A stretch of 64,000 nucleotides of DNA from Granulosicoccus sp045106475 (GTDB lineage: Bacteria > Pseudomonadota > Gammaproteobacteria > Granulosicoccales > Granulosicoccaceae), in the NCBI GenBank assembly GCA_045106475.1, contig JBGCEO010000025.1, positions 62,001 to 126,000 of the forward strand, given 5' to 3'. The notes beneath the pieces are model-generated. The model did not search any database and was not told the origin of the DNA. It worked only from the letters and a program-made list of their open reading frames with translations. This document shows, in pieces, positions 9,013 through 19,697 of this stretch; positions within the stretch are counted from its first letter, which is position 1; the number at the start of each line of letters is the position of its first letter. Made by a program: the position numbers and the translations under genes.

Positions 9013-10281
9013 ATGAGCATGATGACAAGAACCGCCGTAATCGCTAGCACATTGATGCTTTACTCTTGCAGCGGCATTGCTGCCAGAGAGCCACTGGATT
9101 GTACGCTCGCCTACTCTGATCCTGCACTTTCACAATGCTCCATAGTTCGCTACGCCAGTGAGTTTTCAGACTGTATATCAAGCAGTGACATCAGCGAACA
9201 TACTTGCCTGATTCTTGACTCCGATGCTCGATTCTGCAACAGCCAAACCAGTGTTCCCATCACAGCATTCTTTACTGAATCCAACAGAACGCTGGATTGC
9301 TCTGACGGCACGATTGACCATGGCTGGGGGCGAGTGAGCCTGCCCTCAGGGCCAGCAACAACACAAGGGTCATATAAACCCGGAGTACGCCTGCTTGATG
9401 ATGAGTCGCTTGAAAATCTAAGCGTTAAAAATTGTACTATTCGCGGCACCAATCACATGGGTATAAAAGCCAGCCGCTTCTTCGGTGGTGAGTTGGGCGG
9501 GAACGGTAAGATCGATGCAGACGAGTCTTTACCCGTTGGGCACAGGCAATTGAAATTCGAAAATCTGACCATTGAAGATACGATCACAGGAATATTTCTT
9601 GGCAACTTCAGTGAAGACGTCACCATCGATCAAGTACATATTGATAACTCAAGCCGCATAGCCATTTACTCAGAAGCAGGCAGTCACAGGATTCGCATAA
9701 AGGATTCTATTATCAGCAACAATCAGACTCGTGAAGCCGTCGCAATCGATTCAACTTATGACAGCGAGATAACAGGCTCACTCTTTGTTAACAATCGCGA
9801 AGGGGCCATAAATCTATATCAGAACTGTGGTGAACTAAAAGGCATCGTTTGCCCTATTGTTCGCTCTACCCCACCTAACAACAACCAGATCACCGACAAT
9901 ATATTCGTAGGCAACGGTGTCTCCGGTGTTCAGGTTGCCTCTCGCCAGGGTCGAAATCATTCACTGGGATGGTGCGCAACCCTCAATGGCTTGCCCGGGA
10001 AATTTGTAGATACTGCACAAGACAACATAGTCAGCAACAATACATTTGTATGTGACCAGGGAACATCGCTCATTATCAAAGACGGTCCAAATCAGGTAAC
10101 CAACAATAGAGTAATCGCGCGGCATGATTGTGTACCATTTGAAATTTCCACCGGCGGACTAAGCCGAAGTTACAGCGATGTACTCAATGGCTTGCAGTTC
10201 AACAACAACACTATTGATAGTAGCTTGTCTCCCAGGCTACGTAATATCAACAATGAGATCGAGTATTCAGATAATCAATAG
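9013..10281 (+). CDS. Secreted right-handed parallel beta-helix protein
   Basis: A 422-aa protein from the ATG at 9013; the open frame extends 34 codons further upstream, but a signal peptide begins here (MSMMTRTAVIASTLMLYSC, then GIAA). The Cys after LYS could be a lipidation site with a non-standard lipobox. From about residue 140 the chain shows short regularly spaced strands with Asn ladders (NLSVKNCTI, FENLTIEDTI, VTIDQVHIDN, NNQITDNIFVGN, NIVSNNTFVC), typical of pectate-lyase-like or NosD-like beta-helices. No catalytic triad can be assigned. Predicted periplasmic or surface carbohydrate-related protein. Confidence 0.65.
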   Translation: MSMMTRTAVIASTLMLYSCSGIAAREPLDCTLAYSDPALSQCSIVRYASEFSDCISSSDISEHTCLILDSDARFCNSQTSVPITAFFTESNRTLDCSDGTIDHGWGRVSLPSGPATTQGSYKPGVRLLDDESLENLSVKNCTIRGTNHMGIKASRFFGGELGGNGKIDADESLPVGHRQLKFENLTIEDTITGIFLGNFSEDVTIDQVHIDNSSRIAIYSEAGSHRIRIKDSIISNNQTREAVAIDSTYDSEITGSLFVNNREGAINLYQNCGELKGIVCPIVRSTPPNNNQITDNIFVGNGVSGVQVASRQGRNHSLGWCATLNGLPGKFVDTAQDNIVSNNTFVCDQGTSLIIKDGPNQVTNNRVIARHDCVPFEISTGGLSRSYSDVLNGLQFNNNTIDSSLSPRLRNINNEIEYSDNQ

Positions 10282-10306
10282 CAATCTAGACTTACCGCTA
10301 GCACAC

Positions 10307-11206
10307 TTATTGACTATTACTGATTTGCAGTACGCTTAGTACACTACCGCTATCGGAAAGCTCGCTGACTCTACGACGAGAGGCAGATACATGCAAACTG
10401 TCCGTCGTTCCAAGCCTGTCGAGAGCACTGATCGGTAGCTCGAAAGATCCATTGTCCGGCAAGTCGCAGTATATGCCGCCACCTGTGGTCAGCTCTGCAC
10501 CTTGATTCACTTCATGTGCATAGGGCGCAGACACCACAAGCCTGATTCTATCCGAACTGTTTTCTCCGCTCACCCATAGTACTGCGCGGCTATCAGGAGC
10601 CAACAGAGCATTGTCGGGTTCTAGAAGCTCCATTTGTTGAAGGGGGAAAAGCTCAATGTCAGCACTATGTGCAAACCATTCGTTTTCCGACAGCGACACA
10701 ACCGTACCTTGAGGTAGCTCAGTGTCTGTCCAACGAATGTCCGATGAATAGACCACCGTATCACCGAGTGATTGCGACTCCAGTGTCAGATATTTACCAC
10801 CCCGATCATGGAATTCGATCGAAGAACCGGCGAACAGGGTAGGAATACTACTAAGACTTTCGTCATTACTCTCATGCGCTATTATCGAAAGCTGAGAATC
10901 ATAGCAGGCTCTATCGTCGTCACTCCAAAAGGCTTGATCAGGGTTGTCGCTTTCAGAGTTCGGTGTAAAAAACGCATTAAATACTCGCTTGCCGTTGTTT
11001 TCCTCTATCAGAATCAATCCTTTGACCGCTACTACCTCGTTGGGAGGCTCTGTTGTGTTGTTTGAATTCTGACCCTCAGACTGATCAACAGGCTGTTGTA
11101 CTTGGTTAGAAGAACCAGAACAGCCAGACAGGCAGCATACTATTAGTACAGCGAAAGAGCGGATGAGCCTGAATGAAAATATACTTGGCGCGAAGCTATT
11201 CAACAA
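10307..11206 (-). CDS. Hypothetical lipoprotein
   Basis: A 299-aa protein with a lipoprotein signal (LSGC, Cys29) followed by a low-complexity Gln/Asn/Ser/Glu linker to about residue 58. The rest is beta-rich with a pair of Cys (RACYDSQ and GIYCDLP) that could form a disulfide. The start codon is TTG, with no ATG in the signal region, so the exact start is uncertain. It converges with the beta-helix gene, 25 nt away. I recognise no family. Confidence 0.5.
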   Translation of the reverse strand: MLNSFAPSIFSFRLIRSFAVLIVCCLSGCSGSSNQVQQPVDQSEGQNSNNTTEPPNEVVAVKGLILIEENNGKRVFNAFFTPNSESDNPDQAFWSDDDRACYDSQLSIIAHESNDESLSSIPTLFAGSSIEFHDRGGKYLTLESQSLGDTVVYSSDIRWTDTELPQGTVVSLSENEWFAHSADIELFPLQQMELLEPDNALLAPDSRAVLWVSGENSSDRIRLVVSAPYAHEVNQGAELTTGGGIYCDLPDNGSFELPISALDRLGTTDSLHVSASRRRVSELSDSGSVLSVLQISNSQ

Positions 11207-11370
11207 ACTAATCTCTTAATCGATCCTTACTGTATCGACTAAGAAATTAAACGTAGCAGCGAACAGCTTCATATTACTAAGTCAATTAATGTGTAGTGTG
11301 CCACAAGACTTAGATATCGAGTAATACCGCCCTCGCCTGTTAGTCTCTCACCTTCCCAACGCTGTGCAAG

Positions 11371-12840
11371 CTAAGCAGTAAAACCCATTCGGAATCCACC
11401 CCAATGCCTGCCGTTAACATAAACAGGCGCAGAGCAGTCATACATCAGAACATGTTGCCCGTTACCCATGTCTCGACGATAGGTCTGGAGAAGAAATGGC
11501 TTGGTATTCCGGCCACAGGACAAGCCTGTACGATCGTTGAATATCCGACGATTCCGACAATGACTGTTGTTCCACTCAGGATCATTCGGCCGTTGGGTAT
11601 GGGAAAATTTTCTATTATGGGTAGGCAAAAAACCTGCTCGATCAACGGCTGCACAAAATACAATACGTGGGTCACTGTTCAACAATTCCTCCAGAATAGG
11701 AGCTATGCGCCGATCAGTTAGACCCACGAAATTCGTCATGTATTGTTTAGGATTAGTTTTAGGGATTGGGCGGTAGTTTTGATCGAATAACTGTGCAATA
11801 GTTATATCACCCGTTTCAAGAGCCTCTTCGAATATCTTGCTAACACGAATAGCGTTAGCCTTTACGCGATCGATAATGGCAGTATCTCTGACTTGCCGAC
11901 CACTATCGGCAATTAGTGCCACCAAAGACTCACCTTGCAAGAGTATTGCGTTTAAACGACTGTCAGCCTCATTTAAGGCTTTGTTGGCATTTTGCATCCC
12001 TTCAGCCGCTTGTTCAATGCTTGACTGCATACGCTCACATTGACGGAGTGACTGATTGGCTGCGGTGGCGATACTCGTAACATCACGCTCCATATGCGTG
12101 GTCATTTCGGAAAACGTTTTTACGGCAGTGTTTATGACGGTCACACCCTCACTCACGTTATCCGCAACCAGACGCGTTTTCTCCCCGGATTGAATCAACT
12201 CACCCACATTGTCCGAAACCTCAGAAATGGTTTCTTCAATGACGCCTGCTGCACCAGCAGTCTGATTTGCTAGCAATTTGACTTCGCCTGCCACCACAGC
12301 GAACCCCTTGCCCGCATCTCCAGCCCGCGCGGCCTCGATAGTGGCATTGAGCGATAGTAGATTGGTCTGTTTGGCCACCGTCTGTATATCACCGGATACG
12401 CGACTGACACCACCTAGACTGCCATTGAGCAGCCTAAGCCGTTCTTCTATGTTGCTAACACCTTCCACCAAACTGTGAATACACTGTGTAGCCTCTCCTA
12501 CAGCAATTGAAGACTCTTTGTTATTAGAGTCAAAATCCGCTGTATTAACTTGCGCACTTTGACCGGCAGCACTTATATTTTGCGCAGCCTCTGACAGCTG
12601 TTGAGCCAAGCCGGTTAGTTCTACCAGGTAGTTGGTCTGAAGCGAAACGCGTTGCGAAACATCATCTACATTACCAGCGACATCGGCTATCTCCAGACTG
12701 AGATTTTGCACTGATCGCAGCATGCTCTCTGCAAACTCATCAATCTCCGGTTGACTATCCTGCTCGCAAATTTCACTATCACTGGTGACACCTTCAATAG
12801 CGCTACGGTACGTATTAAGGCTATCAGGTTGCGCCGACAC
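11371..12840 (-). CDS. Soluble methyl-accepting chemotaxis protein with C-terminal sensor region
   Basis: A 489-aa receptor with a GTG start and no membrane segment. Residues 30-290 are coiled-coil signalling sequence; the hairpin tip reads QTNLLSLNATIEAARAGDAG, followed by GFAVVAGEVKLLA, the universal MCP signature. The C-terminal part (about 340-489) carries a separate domain with conserved-looking Cys, His and aromatic residues (FCAAVDRAGFLPTHN, HCRNRRIFND, WGGFRMGF), resembling the C-terminal sensing domains of cytoplasmic alphaproteobacterial-type receptors. It would sense an intracellular signal and feed CheA. No che genes are in the window. Confidence 0.85.
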   Translation of the reverse strand: MSAQPDSLNTYRSAIEGVTSDSEICEQDSQPEIDEFAESMLRSVQNLSLEIADVAGNVDDVSQRVSLQTNYLVELTGLAQQLSEAAQNISAAGQSAQVNTADFDSNNKESSIAVGEATQCIHSLVEGVSNIEERLRLLNGSLGGVSRVSGDIQTVAKQTNLLSLNATIEAARAGDAGKGFAVVAGEVKLLANQTAGAAGVIEETISEVSDNVGELIQSGEKTRLVADNVSEGVTVINTAVKTFSEMTTHMERDVTSIATAANQSLRQCERMQSSIEQAAEGMQNANKALNEADSRLNAILLQGESLVALIADSGRQVRDTAIIDRVKANAIRVSKIFEEALETGDITIAQLFDQNYRPIPKTNPKQYMTNFVGLTDRRIAPILEELLNSDPRIVFCAAVDRAGFLPTHNRKFSHTQRPNDPEWNNSHCRNRRIFNDRTGLSCGRNTKPFLLQTYRRDMGNGQHVLMYDCSAPVYVNGRHWGGFRMGFTA

Positions 12841-13004
12841 GTTTTATTTTAGACTCGGGTTTCTTGCATAAAGGAGTTTAGTTATTCCCAAAATAACGGC
12901 AGATAACAGACCAAGCCTGTATACCAACTAACTCAAACTAACCCCACCCACATGGCCTAAGCTGCACTATATACGCAGGTTAGACACAACCTATCCGTTT
13001 ACAC

Positions 13005-13997
13005 CTACCCCGTGACGATTGAGGGCGATCCACTCTCTGGTTTATCGGTGCAGGCAACCACCTTGGGTAAAACGCAGAGCATCTCGTATAACAGGTTAGC
13101 GCCAATCAAAGCCGTGTTACCCGACGGATCGTAGGGGGGCGAGACTTCGACCAAATCCCCACCAACAATATTAAGACCAGAACAGCCCCTGATAATCTCC
13201 AGTGCCTGCCATACCGTCAGACCACCCACCTCTACTGTTCCGGTGCCTGGCGCGAACGCAGGATCCAGACTGTCTATATCGTAGGAGATATAAACGGGAT
13301 GCTGCCCTATGGCAGCTCGAATTCGTGTCATCATACCTACAAGAGATTGACCCCAACACTCCTCTGCCTGAACCACCGTCCAGCCCTGCTCGCGCGACCA
13401 GTTAAAATCATCCGGCGAGTACCCGGTTCCGCGCAATCCAATTTGGAAAACCATTTCCGGATTCAGCAAACCATCGTCATGTGAACGCCGGAAAGGCGTA
13501 CCGTGTGCAATCTTTTCTCCGAACATCTCATCATTGATATCGGCGTGCGCATCGATGTGTATGAGCGCGACGGGACCATGCTTTTTGGCAATCGATTTTA
13601 GTACCGGATAAGTCAGGGTATGGTCACCGCCTAAAGTCAGTGGAATGGTGCCATGCGCTAACAGAGTATCGTAATGGGCCGTGATGATTTTAACCGTTTG
13701 CTTCAGATCAAAGGTGTTGATTGGGACATCACCCACATCCGCTACCTGGATGGCATCGAACGGGGCCGCTCCCGTTGCCATGTTGTAAGGCCTCAGCATG
13801 CAAGACTCAGCTCGAATTTGTCGTGGCCCATGACGCGTGCCTGAACGATTAGATGTACCGATGTCCATCGGGATACCGACAAAACAGGCATCCAATCCCT
13901 TAGCATCAGATTGAAAAGGCAAACGCATCATGGTGGCGGGACCACCAAATCTGGGCATGTCATTACCGCCCAAGGGTTGATTGTGTGCAGGTTTCAC
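13005..13997 (-). CDS. gbuA: Ureohydrolase, guanidinobutyrase-like (agmatinase/arginase family)
   Basis: Mn-dependent ureohydrolase that hydrolyses a guanidino substrate to an amine and urea. The GTG at 13997 gives 330 aa and an N-terminus like known guanidinobutyrases (NQPLGGNDMPRFGG); the frame also allows a TTG at 14033. Metal-ligand motifs are all present: GGDHT, HIDAHADIND and SYDIDSLDPAFAPG. The overall pattern, including RAESCMLRPYNMATGAAPFD and DLVEVSPPYD, matches 4-guanidinobutyrase more closely than agmatinase; 3-guanidinopropionase or agmatinase remain possible. One oddity is GTGTVE where the family usually has GTGTPE. It is divergent from a polyamine-type ABC operon that may import its substrate. 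Confidence 0.8.
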   Translation of the reverse strand: MKPAHNQPLGGNDMPRFGGPATMMRLPFQSDAKGLDACFVGIPMDIGTSNRSGTRHGPRQIRAESCMLRPYNMATGAAPFDAIQVADVGDVPINTFDLKQTVKIITAHYDTLLAHGTIPLTLGGDHTLTYPVLKSIAKKHGPVALIHIDAHADINDEMFGEKIAHGTPFRRSHDDGLLNPEMVFQIGLRGTGYSPDDFNWSREQGWTVVQAEECWGQSLVGMMTRIRAAIGQHPVYISYDIDSLDPAFAPGTGTVEVGGLTVWQALEIIRGCSGLNIVGGDLVEVSPPYDPSGNTALIGANLLYEMLCVLPKVVACTDKPESGSPSIVTG

Positions 13998-14175
13998 GTA
14001 GGTTCCCGGGTAGTTGGTATTAAACAAACACAAGCCTATGCAAGGATCCAGGTAATCGCAATCACTAAATTTACTATATCGCGATTACACCAAGCCAATC
14101 TGATTCAATAAGTTGGCGAGACCCTCTACCGTGGCTCTTCATGTTCCGCCTACCTGATTATTTGCAATCGGATTG

Positions 14176-14192
14176 TCACTGCAATACAGTGA
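14176..14192. promoter_or_regulatory. Inverted repeat between gbuA and the polyamine-type ABC operon
   Basis: TCACTG-CAATA-CAGTGA is a perfect 6-bp inverted repeat with a 5-nt spacer, 74 nt upstream of the binding-protein start in the 269-nt divergent region. The geometry suits a dimeric repressor or activator controlling one or both operons. No regulator gene is adjacent, so the factor is unknown. Confidence 0.35.
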
Positions 14193-14266
14193 GATAAACG
14201 AGGATCAAATCTTTATAACAGCAGCCTTCGTTGCTACCGAGAAACCTACACACTCAAGGTCTGAAC

Positions 14267-15334
14267 ATGAAACTACAATCAACCAAACTCGCAGTATTGG
14301 CAGGATTAACCACAGTGTGCCTGGCTAATAGCACAGCGCTCATCGCTGAAGGCTCGATCAATGCTCTTGTATGGTGCGATCATACCGACCCAGAGTTTAT
14401 TCAACCTTTTGAGCAAGCCAATGATGTCAAGGTAAATCTGAAGGAGTTTGAAGGTACAGGGGCAGCACTATCCATACTGGAGCAATCACAGCCAGGTGAT
14501 TGGGATGTGCTTATTATCGACGGAGTTGATGTTCCTAATTTGGCCAATCAAGGCCTGCTCGCCAGCGTTCCTGAAGAGGCTTTGCCTATAAGCGATATAT
14601 GGCCCGAGGTACTGCTGGAAGACAGCCACAAGATCGACGGCAAATGGTATGGCATGACAGAACTGTTCGGTTACAACACCATAGCCTACAACAAGAACAA
14701 CGTTGATCCGGCTGATATGTTAGACATGACCACTCTGTGGAGTGGTAAATATAAAGATAAAATAGCAGTGTATGACTGGCACACACCAATGATAGGGCTT
14801 GTTGCGATGGGCCTTGGTAAAAAAACTGAGGAGCTATCCGAATCAGACTTGCCAGAGATCAAAGAGGCCTTGTTCAAACTCAAAGACAACACTTCTCAGT
14901 TTACAGACGTCGTTGCAAGCCAAACCGCACTGGCAACCGGGGAAGTCGATATCCTGTTTGGTGGTGGCGAATGGCTCACCGGTGTCCTATCGCAGGAAAT
15001 GCCAGAACTTGACTGGGTGCTACCAAAACAAGGAGGGCTCATGTGGTCTCAGTCTGTAACCATGTTGGCTGATTCAAAAAACCCGGATATGGCGCTGAAA
15101 TTCATGCAGTACATTTTGAGCCCGGAAGGTCAGGCCAGACTGGCAACATCCTCGTGCTACTGGGCAATGCCTGCGAACAAAAAGACTGAATCACAACTGA
15201 CCGAACAACAGAAAACAGCCCTAAGATGGGATCAACAGGAAGCCTACCTGGCCAACTCGCAAATGTATCCATCCGTATCTCCAGAACTGGATGAAAAACT
15301 GGAAGATCTATGGACGGAAATGCAGCAACGGTAG
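14267..15334 (+). CDS. Polyamine-type ABC transporter substrate-binding protein (PotD/PotF-like)
   Basis: A 355-aa periplasmic receptor. The ATG at 14267 begins a clear signal peptide (MKLQSTKLAVLAGL, cut near LIAEG) and has an AAGG-like site ahead; an in-frame ATG at 14231 is disfavoured. The mature chain starts INALVWCDHTDPEFIQPFE, with the family's AGTGAALSILE-type motif seen as FEGTGAALSILEQ. Family members bind spermidine, putrescine or other cationic compounds. The neighbouring divergent guanidinobutyrase suggests a guanidino acid or polyamine ligand, which is inference. It leads a five-gene unit. Confidence 0.85.
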   Translation: MKLQSTKLAVLAGLTTVCLANSTALIAEGSINALVWCDHTDPEFIQPFEQANDVKVNLKEFEGTGAALSILEQSQPGDWDVLIIDGVDVPNLANQGLLASVPEEALPISDIWPEVLLEDSHKIDGKWYGMTELFGYNTIAYNKNNVDPADMLDMTTLWSGKYKDKIAVYDWHTPMIGLVAMGLGKKTEELSESDLPEIKEALFKLKDNTSQFTDVVASQTALATGEVDILFGGGEWLTGVLSQEMPELDWVLPKQGGLMWSQSVTMLADSKNPDMALKFMQYILSPEGQARLATSSCYWAMPANKKTESQLTEQQKTALRWDQQEAYLANSQMYPSVSPELDEKLEDLWTEMQQR

Positions 15335-15426
15335 CTGCCTATCCCTACCTGATTAAAAACTCTCCTATAATAGTGTTTAAGATGACTAGGCTTATGACAA
15401 AAGCAATTATCTGCCTTTCATAGCCA

Positions 15427-16284
15427 ATGAATCAAACGGTGCAAGAGTCACATTGGATGCGCTGGCGACTAGTATTGCCAGCGCTGCTCTGGACTGTGGC
15501 TTTCTTTGTTGTGCCTTTTGTTTTCATGGTGATTATGAGCCTATGGCATCGAGTTGGTGGCAAGATTGTAGCCACCTGGAATCTGGACAACTACATCGAG
15601 TTCTTTGCCAAGCCACACTTGGTAAAAGCCTTATTAAACTCGATAGAAATCAGTCTCAGCGTAACCATCATTTCAGTCTTACTGGCCTACCCGCTGGCCT
15701 GGATCATTGCCGAGCGAGTTCCACCCAAATGGCAACGCACCGCCTTAATTCTCGCCATCTTACCGTTCTGGACTTCCTATGTGGTTCGCTCTTACGCATG
15801 GCTACTGGTGCTTGCCAAGCATGGAGTAGTCAATACCTTTCTACTCGATGTTGGATTCATCGACGAACCCTTATCGATGGCTTCAACACGGTATGCCACG
15901 ATAATAGGCTTTGTCCATTTTTTTGTGATGTTGCTGACTCTAACGATTTATTCAAATCTGAAGCAGCTTTCCCCTAATTATGCACGTGCAGCTGCAGATC
16001 TTGGCGCAAGCCCATTGCAGGTCTTCTGGCATGTCATGTTGCCGCTCAGCTTGCCCGGCATCATGGTCGGCTCATTTTTAACTTTTGTACTCTGCATTGG
16101 AGATTACATTACACCTAAAATACTAGGTGGAAGTAACGAATTAGTGTTACCACAAGTGATCATGCTGCAAATTGGGCGACGTGCCGATTTCCCCAGCGCT
16201 GCCGCTCTTTCATTGGTCTTGATGTTTGTGGTGGTCATTGCCTACTTGCTGTGCTCTCGTTGGTTAAAGATGGATCGAGCCTAA
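15427..16284 (+). CDS. Polyamine-type ABC permease (PotB/PotH-like)
   Basis: A 285-aa inner-membrane permease with six hydrophobic segments. The EAA-type cytoplasmic loop is seen as ARAAADLGASPLQVFWHVMLP, with the usual ATPase-coupling Gly, about 75 residues from the end. An Arg/Lys-rich N-terminus precedes helix 1 (VLPALLWTVAFFVVPF), typical of PotB/PotH. It lies 92 nt after the binding-protein gene and 7 nt before the second permease. Confidence 0.88.
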   Translation: MNQTVQESHWMRWRLVLPALLWTVAFFVVPFVFMVIMSLWHRVGGKIVATWNLDNYIEFFAKPHLVKALLNSIEISLSVTIISVLLAYPLAWIIAERVPPKWQRTALILAILPFWTSYVVRSYAWLLVLAKHGVVNTFLLDVGFIDEPLSMASTRYATIIGFVHFFVMLLTLTIYSNLKQLSPNYARAAADLGASPLQVFWHVMLPLSLPGIMVGSFLTFVLCIGDYITPKILGGSNELVLPQVIMLQIGRRADFPSAAALSLVLMFVVVIAYLLCSRWLKMDRA

Positions 16285-16291
16285 TATCATC

Positions 16292-17073
16292 GTGAACAGC
16301 ATCAAGACTTTTTTTCTATGGCTATACGCACTCATCCTGTACGGTTTTATTTTTCTTCCTGTGGTGATATTGGTGCTTTTCTCCTTCCAGGACAGCCGAC
16401 TGCCCATTATGCCGTTCAAAGGTCCAACACTTAAGTGGTATGAATCGGTACTGAGTGACGATCGGCTTGTTGATTCCATGCTCAATTCATTCATGGTTGC
16501 GATCAGTTCATCGCTACTCGCGGTACTCCTGGGCTTTCTTGCTGCCTACGCTCTAGCACGCTTCTACCTGCCAGCTAAAGTATGGCAACGCGCCTTGCTC
16601 ACAGCACCTCTAACAGTCAGCTACCTGATTATCGCGCTGGGTCTACTGATCATGTTCAATGCTTTGGGAATTTCACGTTCGCTATGGACAGTAGGCATAG
16701 GACATGTAGTCATCAACACCCCTTTGTGCTTTGCCATTATCTATAGCCAGCTGGGGGATCATCAGGTCAATATTGAACGAGCGGCGCGTGATCTAGGTGC
16801 TAATGAGTGGCAAACGCTCCTGCTTGTCACAGCACCCATGATGATGCCTGCAATTCTTGCCAGCTTCTTTTTATCTGTGACCTTTTCCTGGGATGAATTT
16901 ATCATCTCATTTCTACTATCGCGCTTTGATGTCACACTGCCTGTTGAGATTTGGGGCTTGCTGCGATCAGGGTTGAGCCCAAAAACAAACGCAGCCGGAT
17001 CCTTGGTGTTTCTTATTTCTATTGTCGTGCTTTTAATCGCTGAGCTGTTAATTATCAAGAAGGTCAAGCGCAA

Positions 17074-17077
<4 letters not shown>
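16292..17077 (+). CDS. Polyamine-type ABC permease (PotC/PotI-like)
   Basis: A 261-aa permease with a GTG start. Helix 1 (FFLWLYALILYGFIFLPV) is followed by the PotC-type periplasmic sequence LVLFSFQDSRLP. The coupling loop reads ERAARDLGANEWQTLLLVTAP, and the WDEFIISFLLS segment is characteristic of PotC/PotI proteins. Its stop overlaps the ATPase start by 4 nt (ATGA), indicating translational coupling. Confidence 0.9.
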
Positions 17078-18186
<1,109 letters not shown>

Positions 18187-18188
18187 TA

Positions 18189-18917
18189 ATGAGCAAACCC
18201 CGGATTAAAGCCAAAGACTGGTATACCGTCACGAAGTTCTCCGACGATATTCGCTTAATCAGCGAATTGAGTATCACGGAGTTCTATCGGTGCAACATAT
18301 GGCATATACGGGGCAGCCTGTCTGATGCCCTGGTTGATAGTGGTATGGGCGTTGTGAGTCTTCGCGAGCATGTCCCGCTGGTAACCGAAAAAAAACTGAT
18401 AGCGGTTGCAAGCCACACACACTTCGATCACATTGGTTGTCACCATGAGTTCGAACACCGCTGCGTACACAAAGCAGAAGCACAATTACTCGCTAATCCA
18501 ACGCGGGCAAACACACTGGCAGATCCTTACGTGAGTGATGATATTTTCACCGCCTTGCCGCCGACACCCTATCACTCAAAGAGCTATGCGGTTAAGAGTG
18601 CACCTGCCACACGCATTCTAGATGATGGCGATGTTATCGATCTGGGAAACAGGCAGCTAGAAGTCATTCATACACCAGGACATTCGCCCGGTGGAATCGC
18701 TCTATGGGAAAGCGCAACGGCAACTTTATTTAGCGGCGATATCGTCTATGATGGACCGTTGATTGAAGATACCTATCATGCTGATGCAGATGACTACTAC
18801 AACAGCATGAAACGACTGCTAGAGCTTCCAATTGTGACAGTTCATGGTGGTCACTTTGGGAGCTATGGCCGAGAGCGACATCAAGAGATCATACGATTGT
18901 GGCTCGAATCTCATTGA
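18189..18917 (+). CDS. Metallo-beta-lactamase-fold hydrolase
   Basis: A 242-aa hydrolase. The metal-binding motif SHTHFDHIG (residues about 77-85), IHTPGHSPGG, FSGDIVYDG and the late His in VHGGHFGSYGRER supply the ligands expected for a binuclear metal site. It lacks a signal peptide and so is cytoplasmic. It lies 2 nt after the ABC ATPase, so it is probably the last gene of the transporter operon and may process the imported compound or a metabolite of it. The specific reaction is unknown; the family includes glyoxalase II and lactonases. Confidence 0.8.
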   Translation: MSKPRIKAKDWYTVTKFSDDIRLISELSITEFYRCNIWHIRGSLSDALVDSGMGVVSLREHVPLVTEKKLIAVASHTHFDHIGCHHEFEHRCVHKAEAQLLANPTRANTLADPYVSDDIFTALPPTPYHSKSYAVKSAPATRILDDGDVIDLGNRQLEVIHTPGHSPGGIALWESATATLFSGDIVYDGPLIEDTYHADADDYYNSMKRLLELPIVTVHGGHFGSYGRERHQEIIRLWLESH

Positions 18918-19000
18918 ACCTATGGAAGAGGACCTGTGTAATAGTCCTATTGTGCCAGCAGCTCTGAGCACATACGATTACTACTTAATGAGATGATGTA

Positions 19001-19471
19001 TTGAGCAACCCCATCATGAAAAAAGTCACAACGAGTAGTCTTCCGCCTGAGAGTCTGTTGACACAGCGGATAACTGCCAACGATTTCGTGGATTGTTATA
19101 CAGTCAAATCTGACATGTCTCCACGTCAGGCAGCCAATATAATCACCTCGTTTCCCGGCTGGGTACGTTTTCTATTGCAGGTCAGGGGTATCGTCACGTC
19201 CCCCTTTGGTTTATCCCAAGACGGGCCTGATGCCACCGACAAGGTGGGCATATTCCCCGTAGAGTCGGAGAATCAGGAAGAACTCATTGCCGGCTTTAAC
19301 GACAAGCATCTGGATTTTCGAGTGTCGATTATTTCAAAAGCTGGAAATGTGTTTTTAGCTACCTGGGTGCATCCCCACAATATTGGTGGCCGATTGTATT
19401 TAAAGGCGATAATGCCTTTTCATATTCTAATCTCTCGAGATGCTTTGACAAGGGTTCAAGCACACCGTTAG
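19001..19471 (+). CDS. DUF2867-domain protein
   Basis: A 156-aa protein. The pattern SFPGWVRFLLQVRG near residues 49-62, then GFNDKHLDFRVS and HPHNIGGRLYLKAIMPFH, matches my recollection of DUF2867, a small helix-grip-type family of unknown function. It starts at TTG 19001, with a weak GAG site upstream, or at ATG 19016; neither is decisive. It is followed 31 nt later by a small lipoprotein gene on the same strand. Confidence 0.7.
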   Translation: MSNPIMKKVTTSSLPPESLLTQRITANDFVDCYTVKSDMSPRQAANIITSFPGWVRFLLQVRGIVTSPFGLSQDGPDATDKVGIFPVESENQEELIAGFNDKHLDFRVSIISKAGNVFLATWVHPHNIGGRLYLKAIMPFHILISRDALTRVQAHR

Positions 19472-19502
19472 AGAAGTCAAAAGCTGCCTTAGGAGCCCAC
19501 TC

Positions 19503-19697
19503 ATGCGTTACCCAGTCATCATTCTCTTACTAACTACAGCCATGTGTGTATCGAGCTGCTCATTTAAAGGTTCCGAGCTGTGGAGAAAGAAGGTCTGCGA
19601 CTCTATCATCGATTCAGTTGAGCGCGAGCGCTGCCTCGAAGAGGCAACACGTTCAGAAAACGACTATCAACAAGAGAAAAACGAAGCACTCAATTAG
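19503..19697 (+). CDS. Small putative lipoprotein
   Basis: A 64-aa protein with a good GGAG ribosome-binding site 7 nt ahead of the ATG. The N-terminal signal leads to the lipobox VSSC (Cys19). The mature part is short, charged and helical, with two further Cys (KVCDSI, ERCLEE) that could form a disulfide. Its stop codon overlaps the stop of the convergent allophanate hydrolase gene by 4 nt. The function is unknown. Confidence 0.5.
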   Translation: MRYPVIILLLTTAMCVSSCSFKGSELWRKKVCDSIIDSVERERCLEEATRSENDYQQEKNEALN

